From contig NZ_JACAPR010000011.1 of NCBI RefSeq assembly GCF_013385635.1, forward strand, positions 1 to 64,000: a stretch of 64,000 bases of DNA, given 5' to 3'. The notes below the pieces were generated by a model that made no database searches, had not been told where the DNA came from, and was given only the letters and a program-made list of their open reading frames with translations. The position numbers and the translations under genes were made by a program. This DNA is from Pseudomonas gingeri (GTDB lineage Bacteria; Pseudomonadota; Gammaproteobacteria; Pseudomonadales; Pseudomonadaceae). Positions 18,122 to 27,143 of the stretch are shown piece by piece (positions within the stretch are counted from its first letter, which is position 1; the number at the start of each line of letters is the position of its first letter).

Positions 18122-19189
18122 TCAGTCATCCGTCTGGTCATCGAGCGGTATGCGCCGCAGCCGGCCGGTCAGGGGCGCCATGCCGTTCTGCGGCGTGGGC
18201 AGCGTACGGCCGGTCAATCCCATGCCTTCGCTGACCACCACCGCGCCCGGCACCAGGCACAGGTTGGACGGGGTATCCAGGCCACGGGCGAGCACGCTGA
18301 CCTGACCCGTTCGCAGGTCGCAGCTCAGCAGCCGGCCACTGAACCGCTCGAAGCCGCCATGCCGGGTTTCGCCCGCCCAGCCCGGTGGCAGGGGTTCGAG
18401 CAGACGGTCGCAGAGTTCCAGTACCAGCAACTGGCCCGTGGACGTCAGGGCGAGGCCGGTGGGCAGTTGCAGACCGCGCACGACGGTCTCGATCTGCCCG
18501 TTGGCCGGCCAGGCGCGGATGACCTGTCCGGCCTTGCCGGCGAAGTCGATCCCCTGCTGTGCCGGAGTACTGTGCAGCTCGCCGGAAAACAGACTGATCA
18601 GCACGGCATCGGTCGCGGGTTCATGGACCAGGGTCACCGGCACGGCGTCCTGGCCCTGGTCCAGGTCAGGCAGCTCGACCAGCACCTGCTCCCCGTGTTC
18701 GGCGGTGAATTCAACCAGTTGGTTGGCGTCGGGCTTGACCGCCAGCCAACTGCGCCGGGTCGGGTGGTAGCACAGGGCATTGAGATTGCCGCGGCTGCTG
18801 AAGACCGGTTCCGGAGGACTGTATTGCAGGTCGAGCAGCCGGGAGCCTTCGACATAGTCGGTCAGGCTGACCAGGTAGCGGCCCTCGCCATGGGCGATAT
18901 CGGACAGCCCCATGATTTCGTCGCGCAGCATGCGTGCCTGCATGTTCATCGAACGATAACCCTGGGCCAGGATTTGCGCGGGCAGATAGGCGCTCGGGTG
19001 CCGTGGATCGGGGAGCAGACGGCTGATACGCCCGCTGAACGGCTGGTCCGGCAAGCCGGAGCCGGCCTCCACCAGCAGCAGGCTGCCGTCGAAACGTGCA
19101 CACAGGCCGCGCGGGTTCAACAGGCCTTCGGCGATGATATGGCCTGCGCGCAGGTTTTCGATCGGTTGATCGGGAATGGTAAGGGTCAT
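18122..19189 (-). CDS. ScyD/ScyE-like beta-propeller protein
   Basis: A 355-aa protein with repeated 'GLLNPRGLCARFDGSLLLVEAGSG' and 'GLQLPTGLALTSTGQLLVLELC' type blades, as in NHL/ScyD-ScyE-like propellers. No signal peptide is evident. ScyD/ScyE proteins are known from cyanobacterial scytonemin loci, which are also linked to ebo genes, so finding one downstream of a full ebo set is meaningful. Catalytic role unknown. It follows the 795-aa gene by 69 nt containing a strong hairpin, and probably belongs to the same transcript with adjusted output. Confidence 0.72.
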   Translation of the reverse strand: MTLTIPDQPIENLRAGHIIAEGLLNPRGLCARFDGSLLLVEAGSGLPDQPFSGRISRLLPDPRHPSAYLPAQILAQGYRSMNMQARMLRDEIMGLSDIAHGEGRYLVSLTDYVEGSRLLDLQYSPPEPVFSSRGNLNALCYHPTRRSWLAVKPDANQLVEFTAEHGEQVLVELPDLDQGQDAVPVTLVHEPATDAVLISLFSGELHSTPAQQGIDFAGKAGQVIRAWPANGQIETVVRGLQLPTGLALTSTGQLLVLELCDRLLEPLPPGWAGETRHGGFERFSGRLLSCDLRTGQVSVLARGLDTPSNLCLVPGAVVVSEGMGLTGRTLPTPQNGMAPLTGRLRRIPLDDQTDD

Positions 19190-19212
19190 GGCAACACTCC
19201 ATGTTCAATGGT

Positions 19213-19237
19213 GCCGGGTGACAGGGAGTCACCCGGC
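19213..19237 (-). terminator. Intercistronic hairpin between propeller and VioB-like genes
   Basis: GCCGGGTGAC at 19213-19222 pairs perfectly with GTCACCCGGC at 19228-19237, with a 5-nt loop. There is no T-tract after it on the minus strand. It is therefore more likely a processing or attenuation hairpin between the two genes than a full terminator. Confidence 0.5.
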
Positions 19238-19258
19238 GTTCCGTTGGCGGTGGGCGGG

Positions 19259-21646
19259 TCAGTATCGGTCGTAGTCACTCATGCTGAGGGGTAGCGGTGG
19301 GTAGTTGCGCTTGACCAGTGCCTGCGCCCAGAGCTCCAGCACGGCACGGCGGCTTTGCGACATGTCGCGGGTGATGGGCATCGACAGCGTGCTTTCCTCC
19401 TGATACTCCTTGCTGATCAGCACGATCAACTGGTCGACGGCCCCCTCGATCCGCTCCAGGGAGTTGAGGGGCATGTACTTGCTCATGATCGGGTACAGGT
19501 AATAGAAGGGCTGCAGGATGCGCGGGTAGATGAAGGTGTCCCAGATCACGGTCCGTGCGCTGGCACTCTGGTAGATCTTGTTCCATTCGTTGACGAAGTC
19601 CTGTTCCAGTTGCGGTTCCAGCGGCAGTAGCCGCAACGGCGCGAGGAAGTCGGTATAGGCCTCGGTGTAGTTGAAGCTGAAGGGGATCTTCGGTGGCTGG
19701 CTGCCTTCCTGCACGAAGAACCGCAGGGTCGGAAAGCCCGGGGCCTGGCCCTTGGCGGTCAGCAGTGCAATACCGCTGGCGTCGGTCTGTATCTGGGTGA
19801 CGCTGTAGTTCACGACACTGTTTTTCGGGTCCTGCAGCGTTCCCTGCATCGCTATCGCGTTGTTGAAGGCCAGGCTGGGGGCCAGGGCAACCGAGGCGGC
19901 GGTCGGCAGGTACTGTTGATAGGTGATGGGAATCCCCTGATCGGCTTCAACCTCGGTGTCGATGGCCGTGAGCCGGCGACCGCTGCCCGTGCTGGCATGC
20001 ACGGATTTTTGCAGGCTATCGACAAACTGCGGCAGGTTGGGCTGGTTCTGCTTGCGATTCTGCGGATAGTCGTAGAACAGCGTGAAGTCGGCTGCATTGC
20101 TGAACGTCAGGTAGTAGTTGCTGGTACTGAGCATGAAGGCGTTGGCGTACTCCGCGACCCATAGCACGGTGCCGGCCGGTGCCGGCTGGCCATCGCGCTG
20201 CACCATGATTTTCAGGGTCCGGCTGTCGCCGACATCGATGAAGCTGCCGCTTTCCACCACTTCGGCGGTCCATTTCTGCTGGGTCGCGGTCGGTAGGGGT
20301 TTGCCTTTCTGGCGCAACTCCAGCGCACCGCTCTGCAGCTTTTGCCGCAGTGCCGCATTGAATGGCAGGTCGAGGATGCCGGAGCGCTTGTCAAAGGCGG
20401 CCTGTTGATACTGGGCGAAACCGAAGTCGGCCACGGCGGTGAATTGACCGGCGTTGTTGACGCCCAGGGTGAAATCGCCGACCTGGTACTTCTCCGCCAC
20501 GGGAATATCGGCATTCGGGTTGGCCTGGTAGAAGGGGAAGGTGGTCGAGAGGTCCAGCGATAGCGTATCGCTGTCGGACTGCAGGTGAGTCGAGGTCACC
20601 CCCAGTTGGATTGCGACACCCGGTGGCAGCGTGGTATCTCCGGGCACCGTCTTGTACAGGCTGATCGGCGCGGCGGGAACCAGGCGTTGCCCCGCCGGCG
20701 CGGAGGGGAACTCATCCTCGAACCACAGCCCCAGGGTGCCGGCGGTACGGCTGTAGGCCGGGTTGAAGAAGATGTCGGCAACGTTGTCCAGGCCCTTCTG
20801 GTACATCTCCTGCACCTTGGCGTGGGCCGCGGCGCTGTTGGTGTGGGTATCGATGGGCGGGTAGTTGTTGAAAATGCCGTTCTTGTCGTAGCAGGTCAGG
20901 TAGGTGGAGAAGCGGAACATCAGGCCCTTGGCGTTCTGTTGATCCATCTGTTGCTGAAGGTTCTGCAGCAATTGCGAGTCGCCGATCACCCATTGGATAT
21001 GGTCCCTGGGAAAACAGGTCTGCCAGGTGGTGGTGACACTGATCAGCCCGCCCAGTGGTGCCCATCTGAAGTTGAGGAAACGGTCGAGCATCCGGTGCTG
21101 GCGGTTGAGGGTCAGGCCGCACTGGGCGTCGCCCAGCACCAGTTTGTCGAAATACAGCGCCGTGAAGGTGTTCTGCCAGGGGCTGACATCGACAAAGCGC
21201 GCCGGCGGCAGGCTGTTGCTGCCCAGCGGATTGCCCAGCAACTGGTAGGGCTTGTTGATCAGCGTATCCTGGTCGATGTACGCACCGGTCTGGATTTCGC
21301 CGCCGATGATCACCGAGCGGGTCTGGCCGTAATTGACCGTGCCGCAGGCGTTGTCACCGAACAGGTCCCATTCGGCAGGAATCATCGGGTAGTTCTTCGG
21401 GTCGGCGTTGCCCGGTACCTGCAGCACATAGTCGGGAACATCGCCGAACGCCAACGGTTTGATAAACCATGGCATCAGGGTGCTGTCGGCATTGGCCGGG
21501 GTGATCTCGTAATTGGCGAGAAAGGGCCAGTTCATCTCCATCTTGACCGCTTCGTAAGCCGGGAACACATCGTTGTTGTTGGCTGTCGGCGGGTTCCAGA
21601 ACATATGGCCGTTGAAGTAGATGCGAGGGAAATTCAATACGCTCAT
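19259..21646 (-). CDS. Large uncharacterised protein resembling the VioB N-terminal half
   Basis: A 795-aa cytoplasmic-looking protein. Its opening, 'MSVLNFPRIYFNGHMFWN' then 'PTANNND', and a C-terminal block 'YYLYPIMSKYMPLNSLERIEG' leading to 'SMPITRDMSQSRRAVLELW' resemble, from memory, matching blocks in the first half of VioB. VioB is the haem-containing iminophenylpyruvate dimer synthase of violacein biosynthesis. The C-terminal ferritin-like half of VioB is absent. The ATG at 21646 has AAGGAG 6 nt upstream. It is 10 nt after the CXXCH protein gene and co-directional with the ebo genes. The homology needs a profile search; function is unproven. Confidence 0.6.
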   Translation of the reverse strand: MSVLNFPRIYFNGHMFWNPPTANNNDVFPAYEAVKMEMNWPFLANYEITPANADSTLMPWFIKPLAFGDVPDYVLQVPGNADPKNYPMIPAEWDLFGDNACGTVNYGQTRSVIIGGEIQTGAYIDQDTLINKPYQLLGNPLGSNSLPPARFVDVSPWQNTFTALYFDKLVLGDAQCGLTLNRQHRMLDRFLNFRWAPLGGLISVTTTWQTCFPRDHIQWVIGDSQLLQNLQQQMDQQNAKGLMFRFSTYLTCYDKNGIFNNYPPIDTHTNSAAAHAKVQEMYQKGLDNVADIFFNPAYSRTAGTLGLWFEDEFPSAPAGQRLVPAAPISLYKTVPGDTTLPPGVAIQLGVTSTHLQSDSDTLSLDLSTTFPFYQANPNADIPVAEKYQVGDFTLGVNNAGQFTAVADFGFAQYQQAAFDKRSGILDLPFNAALRQKLQSGALELRQKGKPLPTATQQKWTAEVVESGSFIDVGDSRTLKIMVQRDGQPAPAGTVLWVAEYANAFMLSTSNYYLTFSNAADFTLFYDYPQNRKQNQPNLPQFVDSLQKSVHASTGSGRRLTAIDTEVEADQGIPITYQQYLPTAASVALAPSLAFNNAIAMQGTLQDPKNSVVNYSVTQIQTDASGIALLTAKGQAPGFPTLRFFVQEGSQPPKIPFSFNYTEAYTDFLAPLRLLPLEPQLEQDFVNEWNKIYQSASARTVIWDTFIYPRILQPFYYLYPIMSKYMPLNSLERIEGAVDQLIVLISKEYQEESTLSMPITRDMSQSRRAVLELWAQALVKRNYPPLPLSMSDYDRY

Positions 21647-21656
21647 GTCATGCTCC

Positions 21657-22796
21657 TTAGCGTTGCCACTGGGCGCGTTTGAGCGACCAGACAAAGTCCA
21701 GTTTGTTGTAGCCGGCAAAGTCTTTTTCCGGCACCGGGGCGGTGGGGTAGACGACACCACCCTGTTCCTTCATGGCGAAATTGAAGTAACCCTTCTGGAC
21801 CGAGTACGCCGCCGTGCCGTGACAGGCAAAACACGACGACTGGCTCTGGAACGCCGACTCCAGTTGGGAGTTGGCGAGCAGGGTCGGATGGGTCTGGACC
21901 TGGGTACCGATCAGTTCGTACTTCGCCAGCGCCGGGTAAGCCGCCTGGAACGTGGTGTTGACCGGGACGGAAGCGGGCGTCGGCCCGGTGCTGTTGGTCA
22001 TCGGCGTGGGCGGTATCGCATTGGTGACGGTGTACTTGCTGTTGTTGATGTTCTCGAAGGTGGTCCAGACCCAACCCGGATTCAGCTTGTTGATCACGTG
22101 CAGGCCGCTGAGGGCCGCGTAGCCGACCTGGTACTTGTTGCCTTCCTGGTAGTAGGCCTGGGCGATGTAGTAGCCGTCGTCCTGGAGGGTCTTCTGGTAT
22201 TGGGTGTCAGTCCCGATCCACAGCCACGAGGCTTTCAGTTCCCAGGCCGTGGACGGGAAGTCCAGGTTGCTGGTCAGGGCGGCCTGGCCGTTCACGTTGT
22301 AGACCTGCTTCTGCACGATGTAGTCGAAGGTGCCTTCGGACATCAGCAGTTGGAAGCGCACCGGCTTGCCTTTTTCAGCATCCGGCACGGCGCCGCCCAT
22401 CTCCAGGATCATGCCGTCGACCTGTTGCGTGGCATTGAGGTTATGGAACAGCCGGTTGGGGTTCAGGCCCAGTGTCTTCGCCTGGGCGAGCACCGCGCTG
22501 GGGGGCGGCACGCTCTGGTTGTAGGGCAGGGGCTTGGCGCCGTCGCTCAGGTAGACCTGGTCGGAGGGTTTCAGGGTTTCCCAGACCAGGTTGGGGCTGC
22601 CGCTGGCAGCAGGCTGGTTCAGGCAGACGAACCAGTTCCAGGTCAGGGTCTCGGGGCCCTTGAGAAACTCGGCCCGGGTCTTGTTGACGTCTCCCCCGAA
22701 CTGCAGGAAGTCGTTGCAGTTGAAGCTGCTGGCGCTCTGAGCCTGGGCCAACCCGGCCAGGGTACTCAGAACTGTTATCGAAATGGCTCGCCGCAT
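21657..22796 (-). CDS. Exported protein with a single CXXCH haem-attachment motif
   Basis: A 379-aa protein with a signal peptide (cleavage likely after A-Q-A near residue 19). One c-type haem motif, Cys322-Phe-Ala-Cys-His326, is encoded at 21819-21833. The rest is unlike small cytochromes c: aromatic-rich and largely beta-looking ('TWNWFVCLNQPAASGSPNLVWETLK'). The haem lies about 55 residues from the C-terminus. It should mature in the periplasm as a c-type haem protein. It overlaps eboF by 22 nt and precedes the VioB-like gene by 10 nt, so it is translated with the ebo set. It could be an oxidase or peroxidase subunit; no family is recognised with confidence. Confidence 0.7.
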   Translation of the reverse strand: MRRAISITVLSTLAGLAQAQSASSFNCNDFLQFGGDVNKTRAEFLKGPETLTWNWFVCLNQPAASGSPNLVWETLKPSDQVYLSDGAKPLPYNQSVPPPSAVLAQAKTLGLNPNRLFHNLNATQQVDGMILEMGGAVPDAEKGKPVRFQLLMSEGTFDYIVQKQVYNVNGQAALTSNLDFPSTAWELKASWLWIGTDTQYQKTLQDDGYYIAQAYYQEGNKYQVGYAALSGLHVINKLNPGWVWTTFENINNSKYTVTNAIPPTPMTNSTGPTPASVPVNTTFQAAYPALAKYELIGTQVQTHPTLLANSQLESAFQSQSSCFACHGTAAYSVQKGYFNFAMKEQGGVVYPTAPVPEKDFAGYNKLDFVWSLKRAQWQR

Positions 22797-24217
22797 GGAA
22801 GCTCCTTGGCATTGGCCTTGTCACGGTAGGGCTGCCCCAGGAAATGTTGCAGGAGCAGTTGCTTTACCGCCGTCACCGGAAGGTGTTCCGGCAGCGGCAG
22901 GTCGCAATTGGTAATCAGCAGTGGCCCGTTGGCGGGTTTTTCGGGGAGCCGGCCGTGGCTGCCGCGAATCATCCGGGTGTCCAGCGGGATCAGGTCCATG
23001 TAGTAGCGAAAGCCGAGTTTTTTCTGCAGCAGGCGGCGCGCTATTTTCAGTTTGGGAAAGCGGATGGCCGGGTCGACGAACAGCTCCAGCGGGTCGTAGC
23101 CGGGCTTGCGGTGGATGTCCACGGTACGGGCGAAGTCGGGTGCCTTGCGGTCGTCGAACCAGTAGTAGTAATCGAACCAGAAACCGGCCGCGGCCACAGC
23201 CACCAGCTCGCCGCTGCGTGGGTGATCCAGTTGCCAGGCGCGTTGTTCCTGCTTGTCCAGCGCTTGCTCGACGCCGGGCTGGCGCTGCAGCAGGGCCTTG
23301 ACCCTGGGGATGTCCCGGGCCTGGCGGACGTAAATGTGGGCAACCTGGTGATCGGCGACCGCAAAGGCCGCGCTGGCACCGGGGTCGAGCAGTTCCCAGG
23401 ACAGTGACTGGCGCACCTGCAGCAAGCCTTCGGCCCGCAACAGGCGATTGAGCGAGATCGATTCGCGCACCGGCTCGATACCGTACTCGGACAACAGCAT
23501 CACCGCCGCGCCCTGTTGTTCGGCGAAGTCCAGCAGGCGCCCGACCTCGCTATCGATGGCCCGCAGTTCATCGGCGATGGCCGGGTGTTCGGGGCCCAGG
23601 CGTTGCAGGCCGTAATCGAGGTGCGGCAAGTAGACCAGTTGCAGGTCGGGCCGGTTGATCTGGTACTCGGCCATCGCACAGTCGACGATCCAGCGGCTGG
23701 AGGCGATGCCGGCGGCAGGCCCCCAGAAACCATGGAAGGGGAACTCGCCGATCTGTCGCTCGATGGTTTCGTGCAGGGTCGGCGGTGACGAGTACAGGCC
23801 GAAGACCTTGCGCCCGTCAGCCGGGTAATGTGGACGCGGGGTAATGGCCGCCGCCACGTCCGCGTACATGTTGAACCACCAGAACAACTGGCTGCAGCGA
23901 AAGCCCGGCAGTTGCCGTTGCAAGGCCTGCCAGACCTTCTCGCCCTGGATCAGCGCATTGGGCTGCAGCCAGAAACGCACCTCGGCCTGGTCCTGGAAGT
24001 ACCAGCCGTTGCCGACGATGCCATGGCCGGAGGGCGGCAGGCCCGTGAGGATCGACGCTTGCACCGTCGAGGTCACCGCCGGAAAGACCGGCTGCAGATG
24101 GGCCATCCGGGCGCTACCCAGCAGTTGGTTGATGCGTGGCGTCGAAGCGCCGAGCAGGGCCGGTGTCAGCCCCACCACATTGATCAGCAGCAGCGGTTGG
24201 CGTTGATCAGCGGACAT
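22775..24217 (-). CDS. eboF: EboF-type alkaline-phosphatase-superfamily protein
   Basis: A 480-aa member of the nucleotide pyrophosphatase/phosphodiesterase fold. The nucleophile region is kept ('FPAVTSTVQASILTGLPPSGH' split by the motif Thr), as is the 'GNGWYF' loop. Several metal-ligand motifs are altered: 'LINVVGL' where a D-x-D-G is usual, 'HLDYGLQRLGP' lacking the usual His of D-x-x-G-H, and 'LSEYGI' in place of S-D-H-G-M. Activity may be absent or changed; this may be normal for EboF. It overlaps eboE by 11 nt and the CXXCH gene by 22 nt. The assignment rests on fold and on gene order eboD-C-A-B-E-F. Confidence 0.85.
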   Translation of the reverse strand: MSADQRQPLLLINVVGLTPALLGASTPRINQLLGSARMAHLQPVFPAVTSTVQASILTGLPPSGHGIVGNGWYFQDQAEVRFWLQPNALIQGEKVWQALQRQLPGFRCSQLFWWFNMYADVAAAITPRPHYPADGRKVFGLYSSPPTLHETIERQIGEFPFHGFWGPAAGIASSRWIVDCAMAEYQINRPDLQLVYLPHLDYGLQRLGPEHPAIADELRAIDSEVGRLLDFAEQQGAAVMLLSEYGIEPVRESISLNRLLRAEGLLQVRQSLSWELLDPGASAAFAVADHQVAHIYVRQARDIPRVKALLQRQPGVEQALDKQEQRAWQLDHPRSGELVAVAAAGFWFDYYYWFDDRKAPDFARTVDIHRKPGYDPLELFVDPAIRFPKLKIARRLLQKKLGFRYYMDLIPLDTRMIRGSHGRLPEKPANGPLLITNCDLPLPEHLPVTAVKQLLLQHFLGQPYRDKANAKELPCGEPFR

Positions 24218-25445
24218 GGGCGCGGGCCTCCTGCTGGCGTGGCCGGGGACTCAGCAGGCACCGCTCGTGCAACTGCGCTTCGACCCATTGCAGTTCCGTC
24301 GCGATGCCTTGCAGCAGTTCTTCTTCGGTCTGCGGACGCAGTTGCGGTGGCAGGACGTTCCAGCTGTAGGTTTCCACCTCCAGCACCGGATGGAAGCGGG
24401 GATGGTCGGCGAGAAAATCGAAGGTCTGGAACAGCGCGTCCTGGCTGCCGCCGAGTTCCGGCAACAGCAACTGTTCGCTGAACAACGGGACGTGGAAATG
24501 GATTCTCAGTTCGGCACACTGCCCAAGGTCCAGCGCCCGGTGAGCAAGAGCCGCGGGCAGGTCCGCCCAGGCCAGCATCCGAGCCTGCCGGTCACGGGCC
24601 TTGACCTGGTGCAGGTAGGTGCTTTCGACAAAGTCGCCCAGGGCCTGCAGCACTTGTGGATGGCGTGGGTGGTTGGGGGCGGGCAGTGTGCAGACCAGGG
24701 CGTTGGACAGCTGGATCTTGCCGATCGCAATCCCGGCCCGCAGCAACCTGTCCAGCGACTGGTAGCAGTCTTCGAAGACCACCGCCTGGTGACAGACATC
24801 GAAGCACAGCGCCAGGTGGGCATGGTGCGGGTCGCTGGCCTGCCAGTGACGGAAGAACGCGATGGCCTGGTCGGTGGTTTCCAGCACGCAGTCCGGTTCC
24901 ATCTCCAGGCAGAGTACGATCTGCTTGCCGGTTTCCCGCTGCAAGGCAGCCAGTGCGGCGGTGAGCTGGCGCAGTTGCTGCCCGGCCCGTTGCTGTCGGT
25001 GCGTGTCCCAGGTGGCGGCATAACCCAGCGGCACGCTGGAAATCACGCCCCGCGCGCAATCCGCCGGCAACGCCGCCGCCAGCAGTCGCGCCAGTTGCAG
25101 GCTGTATTCCAGCCGTCGGGGATCGGCCCAGTCGGGCAGGTAGACCTCGGCCTTGACCGCGCCCTGATGGAACTGACCATAAGGGAAACCGTTGAGCGAC
25201 GTCAGGCGCAGGCCGCTGTCGCGCAGCAGGTCGAGAAAGGCAGCACGCGCCGCTACGGACTGCAATTCGGCGGCGGCGCGGGCGCTGATCCACAGGCCGC
25301 TGTCCTGTTCGGCCAGGCCACGCCGGCGGCGTACGCCCTGGAACGGGTGCTGGATCGAAGCACGCAGGGCGGCCAGGTCGGGGGCCGGGTGGACGTTGCC
25401 GCAGTAGCCGAGCTGGGCGGCGCTCCAGCCGCTGCCGGGACTCAT
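24207..25445 (-). CDS. eboE: Metabolite traffic protein EboE (TIM-barrel)
   Basis: A 412-aa protein of the EboE family, related to xylose-isomerase-like TIM barrels. It opens 'GWSAAQLGYCGNVHPAPDLAALRASI' and contains barrel-type motifs such as 'LCLEMEPDCVLE' near residue 200 and 'LALCFDVCHQAVVFED' near 230, the latter with D and H positioned like metal ligands. EboE acts with the other Ebo proteins in moving or supplying a precursor across the membrane; its chemistry is not established. The ATG at 25445 overlaps the eboB stop (ATGA). Confidence 0.87.
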   Translation of the reverse strand: MSPGSGWSAAQLGYCGNVHPAPDLAALRASIQHPFQGVRRRRGLAEQDSGLWISARAAAELQSVAARAAFLDLLRDSGLRLTSLNGFPYGQFHQGAVKAEVYLPDWADPRRLEYSLQLARLLAAALPADCARGVISSVPLGYAATWDTHRQQRAGQQLRQLTAALAALQRETGKQIVLCLEMEPDCVLETTDQAIAFFRHWQASDPHHAHLALCFDVCHQAVVFEDCYQSLDRLLRAGIAIGKIQLSNALVCTLPAPNHPRHPQVLQALGDFVESTYLHQVKARDRQARMLAWADLPAALAHRALDLGQCAELRIHFHVPLFSEQLLLPELGGSQDALFQTFDFLADHPRFHPVLEVETYSWNVLPPQLRPQTEEELLQGIATELQWVEAQLHERCLLSPRPRQQEARAHVR

Positions 25446-26326
25446 TTGACCACCGGTTCCTGGCCCCGCAACGCGGAGTTCTCCTGCCATTGGCGACGCT
25501 GGTCGATGGGCAACGGGGTACTGACCAGGGTCTTGTCCAACTGGCCGCTCTGGGCGAAGAAGTCGATCGGGTTGTGGAACAGCACCTGCTCGACCTGGGC
25601 TTCGCTGAAGCCTGCCGCGAGCATCGCCTGGCCGGTCTTCGGCACCTTGAGCGGATCGCTGATGCCCCAGTCGGCGGCGCTGTTGACCACCATCTTCTCG
25701 GTGCCGTACTCCTGGAGCAGCGCCACCATGCGTTGCTCCGACATCTTGGTGTTGGGGTAGATGGAGTGGCCGCGCCAGCAGTCGCTGTCCAGTACCAGCG
25801 GCAGGGTCAGCTCGTTCAGGTGATCGATGATCACCAGGTGTTCGGCGATTCCCACTTCGCGAATCACCGCCAGGGTGCGCTTGGTGCCGCCGATCTTGTC
25901 ACGGTGCGGCGTATGCACCAGTACTGGCAGGTTGAACTGCCTGGCCAGTTCCAGCTGGGCGGCGAGAAAGCGGTCCTCCTCGGGGGTGATGTCGTCATAA
26001 CCGATTTCACCGACCGCCACGACTCCGTCCTTGACCAGGTAGCGCGGCAGGAGCTCCAGCACTTCGTTGGCCACCGAGAGGTCATTGGCTTCCTTGGGAT
26101 TGAGGCCGATGGTACAGAAGTGATGGATCCCGAACATGCTGGCGCGAAAGCGTTCCCAGCCCAGCAGCGTGTCGAAATAGTCGACGAAGCTGCCGACGCT
26201 GGTCCGGGCCTGGCCTTGCCAGAAGGCCGGCTCGATGACCCCGGTGATACCGGCGGCGGCCATGTTCTGGTAGTCGTCGGTGGTACGGCTGACCATATGG
26301 ATATGCGGGTCGAAGTACTTCAGCAT
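25442..26326 (-). CDS. eboB: EboB, TatD-like metal-dependent hydrolase
   Basis: A 294-aa amidohydrolase/TatD-type barrel. Metal ligands are all present: H-x-H in 'FDPHIHM' near residue 7, Glu in 'VAVGEIGYD', His in 'LPVLVHTPH' and 'VIIDHLNE', and Asp in 'NSAADWG'. It should bind divalent metals and hydrolyse an unknown substrate in the cytoplasm. The ATG at 26326 is preceded by GAGGA at 6 nt; the longer frame to 26608 overlaps eboA in the wrong frame. It is 58 nt after eboA and coupled to eboE. Confidence 0.88.
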   Translation of the reverse strand: MLKYFDPHIHMVSRTTDDYQNMAAAGITGVIEPAFWQGQARTSVGSFVDYFDTLLGWERFRASMFGIHHFCTIGLNPKEANDLSVANEVLELLPRYLVKDGVVAVGEIGYDDITPEEDRFLAAQLELARQFNLPVLVHTPHRDKIGGTKRTLAVIREVGIAEHLVIIDHLNELTLPLVLDSDCWRGHSIYPNTKMSEQRMVALLQEYGTEKMVVNSAADWGISDPLKVPKTGQAMLAAGFSEAQVEQVLFHNPIDFFAQSGQLDKTLVSTPLPIDQRRQWQENSALRGQEPVVK

Positions 26327-26384
26327 GATGAATCCTCGTGCAGGGGACGTGTGCTGTCGGGCAGCGATTCGGTACGGGACGGTT

Positions 26385-27143
26385 CTAGCCGGGCAGGTGC
26401 TCGCGCCAGCCCGGCGGCAGCCGTTGCTGCCGGTCCAGCTTGACCAGGCGCTGCAGTTGGAGGGGACTGAGCAGCGCAAAGGCGATGACGTGGGGCAGAC
26501 CGGCGGAAACGGCGCGGTCGGCGGCGAGTTGTTCTTCCAGCAGATCCAGCGCCAGTTGGTTGAGCGTGTGGCCGCGACGTTGGGCCAGGCCCTCGGTGCG
26601 GCGCACATCGAGGCCCATGCCCAGCGCCTTGAGGATCAGTTGATGGAACGCGCGCTCGTCGTAGTGCCGTGCCGGATAAGGGTTGTCCAGGGCGATGGCG
26701 GCAAAGACCTGGCTGTTGTTGGTCCGCCCGGCCTGCAACGCCAGGCCCAGGCAACTGCCATGGCTGTCCAGCCAGTCCAGGGCCTTGAGCAGGGCAATCT
26801 TTTCCTGGTCATCGGCCCAACGGAACAACTGTTGTAACAGGGGCAGCCGCTCGGCTTCGGCCTGATGCTCCAGGGCCTGGGCCAAGAGCAGTACATGGGC
26901 CAGTTGCGTGTGCGTCCAGGCGCTATTGCCGGGGATGTGCTGGCCGGGCCCGCGCTTGTACTGGCTGCTCAACAGCGCCACGGTGTTGGCATCCGGCTGC
27001 CGGGCGAGGCGATCGCGCGCCTGTTGCCACCACTGTCGGGCGCTCTCGTCCAGGGGCTCGATAAAGCGCCGGCGCAGTTCGGCGAGGGTATCGTGACGCA
27101 TGTCGAGTGCCGGGCGGGGTGTTGGCGTGATGGGCAGGTTCAT
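26385..27143 (-). CDS. eboA: EboA-domain protein
   Basis: A 252-aa, mainly alpha-helical protein that fits the EboA family by content and position. The core includes 'QALEHQAEAERLPLLQQLF' and 'ALDWLDSHGSCLGLALQAGR', followed by 'ALDNPYPARHYDERAFHQLILK', segments resembling helical repeats. No catalytic motif is recognised and no signal peptide is present. The ATG at 27143 overlaps the eboC stop (ATGA). A much longer open frame to 27962 runs antiparallel to eboC coding in another phase and is rejected. Function in the Ebo system unknown. Confidence 0.82.
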   Translation of the reverse strand: MNLPITPTPRPALDMRHDTLAELRRRFIEPLDESARQWWQQARDRLARQPDANTVALLSSQYKRGPGQHIPGNSAWTHTQLAHVLLLAQALEHQAEAERLPLLQQLFRWADDQEKIALLKALDWLDSHGSCLGLALQAGRTNNSQVFAAIALDNPYPARHYDERAFHQLILKALGMGLDVRRTEGLAQRRGHTLNQLALDLLEEQLAADRAVSAGLPHVIAFALLSPLQLQRLVKLDRQQRLPPGWREHLPG

